64,000 nt of DNA from Ceriagrion tenellum (Eukaryota; Arthropoda; Insecta; Odonata; Coenagrionidae). A program made the translations under genes and the position numbers. The notes below the pieces were generated by a model, which was not told where the DNA came from, did no database searches, and saw only the letters and a program-made list of their open reading frames with translations. How positions within the stretch are numbered: the stretch's first letter is position 1; each line of letters starts with the position of its first letter. Below, piece by piece: positions 43,721 through 53,983 of the stretch. The stretch lies in the NCBI GenBank assembly GCA_963169105.1, contig OY720635.1:157433645-157497644 (forward strand), in the 5' to 3' direction.

Positions 43721-43757
43721 CCGTCCAGATGAGTGTGTTCAACTCTGTGATAAAAAT
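43710..43757 (+). CDS. slmb: slimb terminal coding exon (Pro-Phe-Glu-stop) plus start of 3' UTR
   Basis: CTTTTCTAG precedes it. With the leftover C of exon I it gives SPS-PFE and TGA at 43718-43720. A consensus donor (GTGAGTAAT) at 43758 suggests this exon is spliced again in the 3' UTR. Fly Slimb also ends soon after a PSP motif, which fits. The alternative, direct splicing of exon I to 44228, is treated in the findings. Confidence 0.55.
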
Positions 43758-44227
43758 GTGAGTAATTCTTTCATATTGTTCTTGAATTTTCATTTTTAAT
43801 ACCAACATTATCATAAGCAATGGGATTGGATCTACTTGGATTGCTCTGCACATCTATGAGCTAAAAATCCCATTTGTTCATTGTCAGCTTTTCAGTTTTA
43901 TGTTCTAGAAATTATCATCATTTCTTGAATATCTGTGGCATCAATGAGTGCCTTTGGTTCTCATATACTAGTTTCTTATTACAGAAAGAAGCTGCTATCC
44001 ATTAATTAATTGTGATTTATTTTTTCCTGATATGTCATAGCAGCAAATATATCTCCTTGTTCTGGGTCACAGGCAGCACAGGAAATGATATTGTTACTAT
44101 ATGATACATAATATAGATAAATGATAATTTGTGTATACTGCTATGAATATTGGCTAATCCTTCTGTGATATTTTCTCTTGGTGTGCGGTGCACTGATGTG
44201 TTTATTTTTGCTTATGGTTGGTTACAG

Positions 44228-45160
44228 GTGTGCGTGCAGGGAGTCATTTGCATCGAAGGATAGCTTGTTGTGCAACGCAAGGATGGATGGATGGGTTGAG
44301 TGGGGATGGGGGAAGAAGAATGCAGCATGCCTGTGAGCGATGCCCTCCTTCATTCTCTGGAGAATGAAGCTGTGTGTGTGGTCGGACCCCCCTTTCCCTG
44401 TTCGGAAAACTCCAGTTGGATAGCGCAGTGATTCTTCAGGGTGGGTGGAAGTGGGGGAGGAGCTCAGTCCTTTGTGTCCACATCCACTTTCTGCCTCTTA
44501 TGCCTCGTTCTCCTTCCTCCTTGTTCCTGTCTCCTCCCCTGCATTCCCCAGCCTCATATACCATGAGTAAGGTGCTGCTTCCAAGGTCGCCAATAACACG
44601 ACAATGTTCTTACACATGCATTGGGCAGCCAATATGCATGCAAGAGATGGGGTAGAGTGAAGAGAGAAGTATACTTGCAATCCATCCTCTCCTCTGGAAT
44701 GTGTATCCACGGGTGAAGCTGCTGTGTGATGACGGGATCTTAAGAAAATATATGTAATTGAGGACAGAAGTGCGGCCTGCACTTGACTGAAAAAAAGTGT
44801 TTCCTCTTCGATGCATCTGAGTGCTGATCTATATAGAGATTTGTTGTGTACATATTATATCTTTTTTCTCTTCTGTTGCACCATTTCTTCTGGGACGTGT
44901 GTGTGGTCTTATTGTTTTTACTTGGGCTGTGCGTGAGAATGTGTATATATGCTCTATTGTTTGTTTCTGCGTGTTTGTGTGTGGCATGAAAGTGAAACGA
45001 CTGCCATCTCTATTCTATGTATTCTTGGTGACCAATCTCTTGTGCGCTGCCATGCAGTGTATCTTGCTGAGGACGTTTTGTCGACTGTTGAGTGAATGGT
45101 CTGGTTCTTTGGGTTAATATTGAAAGATCAGAGAAATATAAATAAATATATAGCTGCATT
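44228..45160 (+). other. slmb: Probable slimb 3' UTR exon
   Basis: It begins after GGTTACAG. It has no conserved coding frame, is rich in G/T then A/T microsatellite-like runs, and contains AATAAA at 45141-45146. Cleavage would fall shortly after. This is inferred from splice signals only. Confidence 0.4.
45141..45146 (+). terminator. Candidate slimb polyadenylation signal
   Basis: AATAAA in an AT-rich stretch about 1.4 kb after the stop codon. It is the first consensus signal noted in the putative last exon. Confidence 0.4.
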
Positions 45161-48100
45161 TGTGTGTGTGATTGAATGCATAAAGTGTATGCATATTTAT
45201 GCGGTGATGTACCTGAGTACATGTGCATATTTATGCATATACATCTATATATACACACACATGTATATATATGAAGCTGTTGCATTCCGTGTGTATGTAT
45301 GTCATAGGTTTCATAGCCATTTGTCAAGTGTGTACTTGATGTCATGGTTTCAATTGATACAGCTCTGCCTTAATTGTTGAACATGTTGGCGCATGGAGCA
45401 CCAGACTCCCAGCCATGCACATGGATATTGTGAGTGGAGGGAGAACAAGTTCTGCTTTGTTCGGCGCTGCTTTTCGATGCAATAGAGCCGATACTCCACC
45501 GGCAGAAACTTAGGCACACATCCATTGGTACATTCATGCCTGTGGGTGCATTCAAATGACTTCTTATGAAACATTTGGAACTAGCAAAGGCACTTCGAAG
45601 TGTTTTTGATGCGTTGTCTCTGTATTTACTAAACTCTAAAAAAAACAGTCAAATCATTTTCTTGTGACTTAAATGTGGTATTTGTTGACTCTTCTTTGAT
45701 TTCAAAAAGACCACAGGTTGTAAGGAGTGATTGATGATGGTTGTTCATGTATCTCAACCTTAATTTATCCCCAAGATGAATTAATGGGTAAGAATACTGG
45801 TGTGAATTCATCCTTTAGGGTGAGGGTAAGTGCCAATGGCCCCGTGAACAGCATTGCAGAAGCTCAAGTGATGCATCATGTGAATAATTAAAAATTGCCT
45901 CAAATAGCTCATCCTTGCTTATCTGCTTCCATTGCTTGACAAAAAGAATATTTTTATGTACAGAAATTTTGAATGGCAAGCTGACATTAACTAGTAACAA
46001 TGATAAATATATTTCTCATGATTCTATTATTGGTTAAATTAAGATAAACTTGTAACAGCATCCTCCTTAAAATCCAGTGTTAAAATTTTCTTTTCTATAT
46101 TTATATGTGTGTCAAATTATTAATGTCTTGTAATTATTTTTTAGTCTTGAGCAGTTACTGTCAAGGAAAAGTTAGCTCAGTGTTGAAATTCCTGATTTTA
46201 TTCAGCAATACAGTTTAAGGTGTGGAATCATGGTGGTCGCCTGAAGTGTTTGATCTGTGCTCATTTCCCATCCATTAATTTAATGATTTCTGCTGCACTG
46301 TGGCCTTGGCAGTGAAGGTGACCATTTATTTGCATTGCTTCTGCCTAACCTTTGATCTCATTGTTGAACATTTTGACTTAGTGTAATTATATTGTTGAAT
46401 TATCATTTCTTTGATACAAGTCACCCACGTGAGAATTCCAAAATGTAAACCTGAAGCTGGTATTCTTTTGTGATAACTCTTGACCTCAGCCAGTGGCTGG
46501 CCATGTTGCTGGTGATGTCTTATATTTTCTCTTAATTTCTTACAGAAATGGCTTTTTAGTAAAGTTTTGAATAGTGACTGCTCACAAATTGATGAATAAC
46601 CTGTCAGGTATCACAACATTTCAGTTGTAATTTCAAGTTTTATCAGATTTCATCAGATGTTTTAATTAGGAGTACAACATGTGTGCAGGCAATGTTTTGT
46701 TATTTGGGAGTGTTCTATCAAGAAAATTAGTCCAATGGAGAATATTCTTCACGTCACTTGAATAGTTGAGTGTGACCATGATGGATTACTTTACACATTT
46801 TTTATAAGATGTATGTAAATTGGATTATTTTGGAAAATTTTCCTACTAATCATATTTCTGAGCCGTTCTTTCAAAAAAATCAATCAATTTTCTTATTGTC
46901 TCATTATTTTTGCCTGTAATGTGGAGAGGGCCATGTCTTCTATGTATACAGAATAAGTTCAGCTTCTTAGTGTTATGGTTGAGGTACCAGGGGTTTCAAT
47001 TATTACAAGTTAATGAACTGCCAAGGCATTAAGCCAAACGTTCCTCCTAGAGTTCAGATTCATGCCTATTGAATGTATTTATTTATTACAGTGGTTAATT
47101 TACAGCTGGAATTAAAATTATTACAAATTTTCTGGATGCCTCTGAAATTTCATTTCATTACATTAACTGTGAAATAAACAAGAATCATCTTTTTCCAACC
47201 ATCATTTCTCTTCATTTTCATTAGTGGCTCTGTGCATTTGTACTTTTTGGGGTTTAACTGTTGGTGTTTGGATAATTTAAAATGTGGGTTTCCTAGAATC
47301 CTGGATGACAAACGTAAACATATATTTTTTATTATGCCACACAAAGGAATGCAGTAAATAATATTTGCGAGATTTTGGGCCCATCATACTTCAGGGTAAG
47401 TGCTCTGTACAGTGTCATAATCAAGTCCGGGCCTCGGGTTGCTCAATATAATTGAAATAATAGACGGGTTGAAATTGAATAATAATTGAAATTATTCCAT
47501 CGGGTTGGGGGAGTGGATTCTGAAATGATAGATGCATAATTATGTGGCCACCTGGGTGGAGACTAAGTGAAGGAATGGTGGAATCACATGGCAAGGGTTT
47601 AATACACTAATTAGTGGTGTAGTCTTCCTGGACTGCTGGCAAATAGCCTTAAAAAACACTTGAATCCCATACCTCATGTCAAAATTGTTACTGATGCCAA
47701 TCGACTTGATTTATTGAATGTCCTCATAGGAAAACCACCCAATTAAATAGTGCAGATGAAACCACGTGGGCACTTTAAAAAAACAGCATGACACCTCGGA
47801 ATATATTTCTGGAATCATTTCTTGAAGTTCCCATTTTCTCTTGGCTTAACCATGGGAATTAGTTTATCAGGTTTTAGATGGAGAAAAAGCTCACCTGATG
47901 AAACAATCTATAATCCCAGTATGTACACCTCTGAGATTTTTGAATCTATAGGAAGACTTAATGGGAAAGTATCTCCAAAGAGGATCATGAGAAGAAATCT
48001 AGCTAAAATTAGGACTTCCATCAATCTTTTCCTGAGCGATTCCTTTCTGTGTGAATCTAGTGACTTTTTAATTTCCAGTGTTACTGTGGTATTATACTGA

Positions 48101-48188
48101 GTAATATGTTATTTTTAACTATAAAAATTTGCAATCTAGCTGAAAGTGCATGTGAATATTTTTCATTTTGAGAATTGTTGGAAGGTTG
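45161..48188. other. Intergenic sequence, no gene recognised
   Basis: A TATA/ACAC microsatellite-like run lies at about 45215-45275. The remaining 3 kb is AT-rich. I found no conserved peptide on either strand. Confidence 0.55.
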
Positions 48189-48946
48189 TTGAAATAATAA
48201 TAATATCTTTATTTGCCCAAAGATCTGATACATTGATATGACAAAGATATAGGGCACGTCATATTCATACATACATATATTATACACAATTAAATGTCTT
48301 AACCGGCAGTGTCATTGAGGTATTCCTTAATGGAATAGAACAAATTATTTTGTAAGTACCTTTTCAGTTCTGATTTAAAAGCATTGATGATTTTTATTTC
48401 TTTTAAACACACTGGTAATTTATTGAACAATTTTATGCCCAATTCTTTGGGTCCCATTTTAGCAACTCTTGTATGTACATAATTGTAATGGATGCCATTT
48501 TTTGTCCTTGTGTGGTGTTGGTGGAGTACACTGTTCACATCAAAATTAACAATGTTATTTTTCACATACATGATAGTTAGAAATAAATATATACATACAT
48601 GGCACAGGAAGAAGATTCAAGTCCTTAAAAATTGGTTTACTGGGGGATCTATTACACTTCTGGACAATGATTCTGGTAGCTTCCTTCTGAAGTCTGAATA
48701 TTTTTGAAGACAGGTGGGTAGATCCCCAAAAGATAGTACTGTATAAAACATGTGAGTAAAAATCACCAAAATACAAACTTAGTAAAGTTTCTCGCGTTAC
48801 TGTTTGACTAAGCTGTCTAAGGATGTAACAGCTTGAACTTAACTTGCTACTAAGGAAATTGATATGCTCTGCCCAAGACATTTTATAATTGAGAAATAAT
48901 CCCAAGAACTTGCAGGTGTTAACTTGTTCAATTGATTTTTGTTCAG
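48189..48946 (-). mobile_element. Non-LTR retrotransposon, 5'-truncated copy (Jockey/CR1-like)
   Basis: The minus strand encodes the RT C-terminal part: QKSIEQVNTCKFLGLFLNYK, MSWAEHINFLSSKLSSSCYI, and on to KRYLQNNLFYSIKEYLNDTA G and a stop, with one frame break after the CEK at 48555. The 3' UTR (GACATTTAATTGTG...AGATCTTTGGGCAAATAAAG) ends in an ATT/AAT repeat at 48196-48206. It is almost identical to 50583-51340, in the opposite orientation. The copy starts abruptly at 48946, typical of 5' truncation at insertion. Confidence 0.85.
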
Positions 48947-49019
48947 GAGGTGAGCAAATTATGAGTCTGAAAACTGGTGGAAAGGACAATTGCAGAGAGA
49001 AGGGAAAGTTACATGCTAA

Positions 49020-49600
49020 AAAGTAACTATTCAGGGGTAAGCGAGCAAATTGACAATGATAATAGACCGCAGTGAACTTATATGTAGAGAATAAGGAAAC
49101 ATAGTAGAGGATAACCTCTGACCTAAGATACTGGATAGTGGAATAGAGAAAGCAATTTGAAAGATGAAGGCAAAATAAGCTGTGGGAGTAGAAAATATAC
49201 CTTCAGTTATTTAAGAAATTCTTAGGGTGGACCTATTTTTTGAACTTCTTCATAGGATCTATGAGGAAAGAGTATGGCCTGAGGATTTCATGAAAACAGT
49301 CCCGATTCATATCCTGATGAAGAAGAATCAGAATGCAAGGAGTTAACATTTTACAATTAGCTTGAATATATGATAGAATAAAATTAGTTTGACATCATGT
49401 ACAGCAAAAGTTTTGCTAAGATTTATTAATAAAAGGTGGGAAAGTAGGACAAATGACTCCTTGGGCAAGTTAGGGTTGAGGAATAGGAGGGCAACTTGGA
49501 GTGCTAATGTGATAGTCAGAACACTGATAGAAAGAAAGAGTATGTTTAACAGGATGTAATAGCTTGCCTAATGAATTTTGAAAAGGATGGAGGGCTGCAG
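49020..49600 (+). mobile_element. RTE-like non-LTR RT relic
   Basis: Plus-strand frames read IEKAI.KMKAK.AVGVENIP, LLHRIYEERVWPEDFMKTVP, LMKKNQNARS, TISL, TAKVLLRFINKRWE, RTLIERKSMFNR and LMNFEKDGG, in the order of RTE-type RT fingers and palm (EKAIK..K..KA.G.D.IP; IYEEG.WPEDF.K...IPI.KK; FVDFEKAFD). The catalytic FD is lost and stops are frequent. Confidence 0.7.
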
Positions 49601-49613
49601 TCAACCAATTTAA

Positions 49614-49773
49614 CCTTTACCTTCCTGAGTTTTTCCATAGTCGTAAGCCTTGCTGGCCGGGGTTTTTTAAATGACCAGTGTTTTTTAAATGTCCATCAAT
49701 GTGCCAAACGAACACGCTCGGCAGTCTAGGGACATAATTTTTGTGCCGGAGAGACACGCTCGGAAGATAAAGG
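49614..49773. mobile_element. Short piggyBac-like MITE with TTAA duplications
   Basis: TTAA (49610-49613) then CCTTTACCTTCCTGAG; the inverse CTCGGAAGATAAAGG ends at 49773 and is followed by TTAA (49774-49777). The length is 160 bp and there is no coding capacity. It contains two ACACGCTCGG motifs. Confidence 0.65.
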
Positions 49774-49914
49774 TTAAATGATGAGGAGATTTTCCCCTAT
49801 GAGAGCTTTTATTCTGGGTTCAATTTCTGTTATGTCAGTTCAGAGTGTAGCACCTGTCCCAACTGCTTCAGCTAAAACTCAACCCTCACAAGCAAAATTA
49901 TCACCTTACATTGG

Positions 49915-51340
49915 TTGACTGCAGCTCTCCATCCAAAAATTTTTGAGAGAATTGTATCTACTCGTTTAGTATCTTATCTGGATAAGTACAATCTTCTCTC
50001 TAGTAATCAGCATGGGTTCACACGTGGAAAATCTACCATTTCTGCCATATACCAGGCGGTAGATAGAATATTGCTCTCTATAGATAACAAAAAAGAAACA
50101 CTTGCTTTATTTTTCGATTTTACTATGGCTTTTGATCTGGTAAATCAGAATCATCTTTTATTTAAACTTGAAAGATTGGGTTTCAGAGGCATTCCGCCTC
50201 AGTGGATGAAATCATATCTCAAGAAACTTCTCGGGTAGTAACATTAACCATTGATGGCGTCAGACATGCATCTTTTCCTCGCAAGTCTAATGTGGGTGTA
50301 CCTCAGGGATCTACACTGGGTCCGCTTCTATTCCTGTTATATATAAATGATTTACTGCTGGCCTTATCTGGGATTGAAAATATTACCCCTATTTTAATGC
50401 TGATAACACTTGTTATAATATCATCCACTTCCCGTAAATCTTTATCTGACAAAGCTCAGTTAATCACCAATAAAATTAGCAAATGGGCTCAAGATAATTT
50501 TCTAATTGTTAATCCTAATAAAAGTAATTTGATATACTTTTTAACCAGCGGTCAGCCATCTGAAAGCATTCCAATAAAAATGGAACAAAAATCAATTGAA
50601 CAAGTTAACACCTACAAGTTCTTGGGATTATTTCTCAATTATAAAATGTCCTGGGCAGAGCATATCAATTTCCTTAGTAGCAAGTTAAGTTCAAGCTGTT
50701 ACATCCTTAGACAGCTTAGTCAAACAGTAACGCGAGAAACTTTACTAAGTTTGTATTTTGGTGATTTTTACTCACATGTTTTATACAGTACTATCTTTTG
50801 GGGATCTACCCACCTGTCTTCAAAAATATTCAGACTTCAGAAGGAAGCTACCAGAATCATTGTCCAGAAGTGTAATAGATCCCCCAGTAAACCAATTTTT
50901 AAGGACTTGAATCTTCTTCCTGTGCCATGTATGTATATATTTATTTCTAACTATCATGTATGTGAAAAATAACATTGTTAATTTTGATGTGAACAGTGTA
51001 CTCCACCAACACCACACAAGGACAAAAAATGGCATCCATTACAATTATGTACATACAAGAGTTGCTAAAATGGGACCCAAAGAATTGGGCATAAAATTGT
51101 TCAATAAATTACCAGTGTGTTTAAAAGAAATAAAAATCATCAATGCTTTTAAATCAGAACTGAAAAGGTACTTACAAAATAATTTGTTCTATTCCATTAA
51201 GGAATACCTCAATGACACTGCCGGTTAAGACATTTAATTGTGTATAATATATGTATGTATGAATATGACGTGCCCTATATCTTTTTCATATCAATGTATC
51301 AGATCTTTGGGCAAATAAAGATATTATTATTATTATCCTT
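49915..51340 (+). mobile_element. Non-LTR retrotransposon, longer copy with RT domain (Jockey/CR1-like), frameshifted
   Basis: The first frame (to 50238) has HPKIFERIVSTRLVSYLDKY, NLLSSNQHGFTRGKSTISAI (consensus Q.GF..G.ST) and LALFFDFTMAFDLVNQNHLL (first catalytic region, DF..AFD). A frameshift near 50225 leads to VGVPQGSTLGPLLFLLYIND LL. The YADD core at about 50396-50410 is out of frame and reads NADN, so the second catalytic Asp is gone. The thumb and C-terminus follow (KFLGLFLNYKMSWAEHINFL and on) to NDTAG and a stop at 51228. The 3' UTR ends in AATAAAG and (ATT)n near 51340. From 50583 on it matches the copy at 48189-48946. Confidence 0.88.
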
Positions 51341-51592
51341 CCCTATCTAAAGCTAATTCCCTTTTTCTATGGTAGTTATTCGATGTACCTACTATTCATT
51401 TTTACATTTAATTACCTTGTGCTCAGTGCCTCTGTGGATTTGGTTTTTCACCTAAGAGATAAGACATTAGGTGACATATGCTGATTCATTGAAGTACACT
51501 ACCAGTTAATGGTAGGTTTTAGGAATGTTCAAAGCCAGAAAAAAATCCTCCACATTTTTACATATTCAGGCCCCTATCTACATCTAGTATTA

Positions 51593-52560
51593 TTACTTCA
51601 TCCCAGTGAATGTCCTGCTATTTTTCATCCCATCCATAATGTTCTTTCTTTCTCTTCCCCACTTGCCCAACACTCTATCCTCTAACTTAGACATGAGGAA
51701 TTCATCAACCTCAATTATTTCCTCTTGCCACCTTCCTAACCTATCCCAGATTTCTTTCAGAAGTTTCATTTCCTCACCCACCATACTAATCACTTCCTCA
51801 TTTGTCTTTCTTTCTGTCCACTGCACTAACTCCATCCTTCTCCATACCCACAACTCAAATGCCTGCAGCCCATTCACATCATCCTTTCTTGGTCCATGTT
51901 TGTGCACCATGCAATGTTACAGTCCTTATCAAGCTCTTCACCAGCCTCCCCTTAGTATCTTTACTCAAGGTTCCAATCATCAGCTCCCTTCCATTACTGA
52001 ACACATCCTTCACTTACACTATTCTTGCCCTTATGCCTAGTCTCCAAGAGTGTACTACCCTAAGTAATTAAAATGCTGTACTTGTTCCAATTTGTGCCCT
52101 CCTACTTTTCTGACCAGCCTTGCTTTCTTGGTCATAGAGAATCTTATTTCATTTTCTTATGATTTATCTTCAATCCATAGTTCCCACACTGAAATTCTAA
52201 GGGATCTACTGATGCTTGTAATACCTTTGAAGATAAACAAACCAATGCAGTCCGTGAACCTAACTAACTGTTGGCCACCAACTTTCATTCCCACAACTGG
52301 CTCACCCTGTGCTCTTTTAACCTTTCCTCAGCATAAATGTTGAAAAGTGATGACAATGGGCACCCATGCCTTACTCCACGACTTATAGGTTCCCACCCCA
52401 AATCACCATGGACCCCCTGGGCCAAAATAAGTTTTGGATGAGTCTCATGTCTCACCAATCTCTTGCCATTTCTCCAAGTAGGTATCTGCATTAATTTTTC
52501 CCATTTTGCTCTGCCAAATTGGCTGCAGACATTGCTAGAGAGGTCAAAAATCAAATCAAC
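51593..52560 (-). mobile_element. RTE-like non-LTR RT relic
   Basis: The minus strand from 52554 reads VHGDLGWEPISRGVRHGCPL SSLFNIYAEE (consensus GVRQGC.LSP.LFNIY.E), followed by frameshifted, stop-rich sequence down to 51593. The F/YADD core is not visible. Confidence 0.6.
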
Positions 52561-52569
52561 GCAGGCAGA

Positions 52570-53968
52570 AAGGAAGATCAGTCATAAGAAATATTAGGCA
52601 AGATTTTTTTAACATAGCCAAGATGAAGACAGACGCATTGTGGCATGACATTTTCGGAGGTGGAATAATTAGCTTGTTGGGCTGCATATTGCTGGGAAAT
52701 TGGCAGAGAATTACGCACAGGAGGAGACAGACGGAATTAGCTATGGAAGGTTCCATCATCAAGAGAGAATGCAAGGGTTACAACCCATGGTATTAACACA
52801 AGAGTTCCGACGAGCTTTTCATCAACGAATGCAAGAGATGACTTCGAGGCCTGGCTTTTGAAGATTGCTAGAACTGAATGAAGGAACATTTGTAAATGGA
52901 GCAGGGTAGTAAAATTCAGAAGGATTGATAGGATACTTAATACATTATGGAGGAGGATAGGAATGGCTACAGAGAACCGACAAATAGACATAGCGGGGCT
53001 GAATTCCACGGAGGGACTACGAAGGAGGATGGGCGGCAGCAGGGCTAAGGAGAGAAAATGAGTCGCTAGTTTGAACAGGAGAATGGTGGAAAGTATAACG
53101 GAGAAACGACGGCGGAAAAAAGTACACGGGTTAGATTGGGTTTCTTAATTTTTTTCTGTATCAATGCAAGTAGACATGTCCTTAACCTATGTATCACTTA
53201 GCTTGTGAAAACTAATCTAGAATAAAGTTGTCAAGAATACCGAGAGTAAAATCAAGGTTGGCTTCCTTCATAAGGTATCAAGCCACAAGATAACTTCTCG
53301 CAAACAAGGTTTCCTCTAGCGGTCTAGGGGGGTCCCCCATAGAGTACGCCATTGATTCATAGCAATGATTATTCCAGGTTACGATGGCTGATTAACAAAC
53401 AATGATTTCAGTAAGAGGATTTCTTATTGATTGATTCCACGCATGATATGACGAATATCAACGGCAAAGCTAAAGCACTAACGCAATGTGACGATTATTA
53501 AAGCGGCAAAAAATTTACTTCACCTTCGTCCACCACTCCATTAAAACCATTGAGCTATGCTGAAAAAAATCAGACAGCGGAACGAGAACATAAATTATAA
53601 CAGGCATCACGTCATTAAGACAAACATCAGAAGTTGACTTTCTGTCTTAAGTCGCAATAGATATTCCAAATTTCCTAAAATCCCTCTAGTTTGGAATCCA
53701 AATCTCACTTATCGAATCATGACGATTGATGTTCCAAAGCGATACGTAATTTCTGATAGATAGAGATCACTGCACAGCATTATTAACACATACGGACATC
53801 GAAAGTCGTAAGAAAATATCCACTGACGTCTGTCCTTGCATGTACACCGGATACACAGGAAGTAACTCTACTCCTGATTAATGATATTTATTTATTATTT
53901 TCAAACACCAACTAGCGATTTGGCGTTTCAGATGTCACTACCATCGGTTCAAATGTGAGGTTGCAAAA
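52570..53968. promoter_or_regulatory. Region upstream of exportin-7; promoter expected
   Basis: It ends at the exportin-7 start codon. It has no gene I can recognise. A purine-rich stretch with short broken frames occupies 52570-53130. No TATA box or initiator can be assigned with confidence. Confidence 0.35.
53953..53958 (+). promoter_or_regulatory. Minimal start-stop upstream ORF (ATGTGA)
   Basis: An ATG followed directly by TGA lies 16 bases before the exportin-7 ATG at 53969, if the transcript starts upstream of it. Start-stop elements can stall ribosomes; whether this one is transcribed is unknown. Confidence 0.35.
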
Positions 53969-53983
53969 ATGGCGGAAGAACAG
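53969..53983 (+). CDS. Xpo7: Xpo7 exon 1 (MAEEQ)
   Basis: Five codons preceded by AAAA (good insect start context) and followed by GTGAGT. It joins exon 2 in phase 0. Assigned by position, phase and family N-terminus rather than by similarity alone. Confidence 0.85.

Noticed and set aside
45010..45380. Open frames near 45.0-45.4 kb
   Set aside because: They translate a TATA/ACAC/GTGT microsatellite-like tract in the putative 3' UTR.
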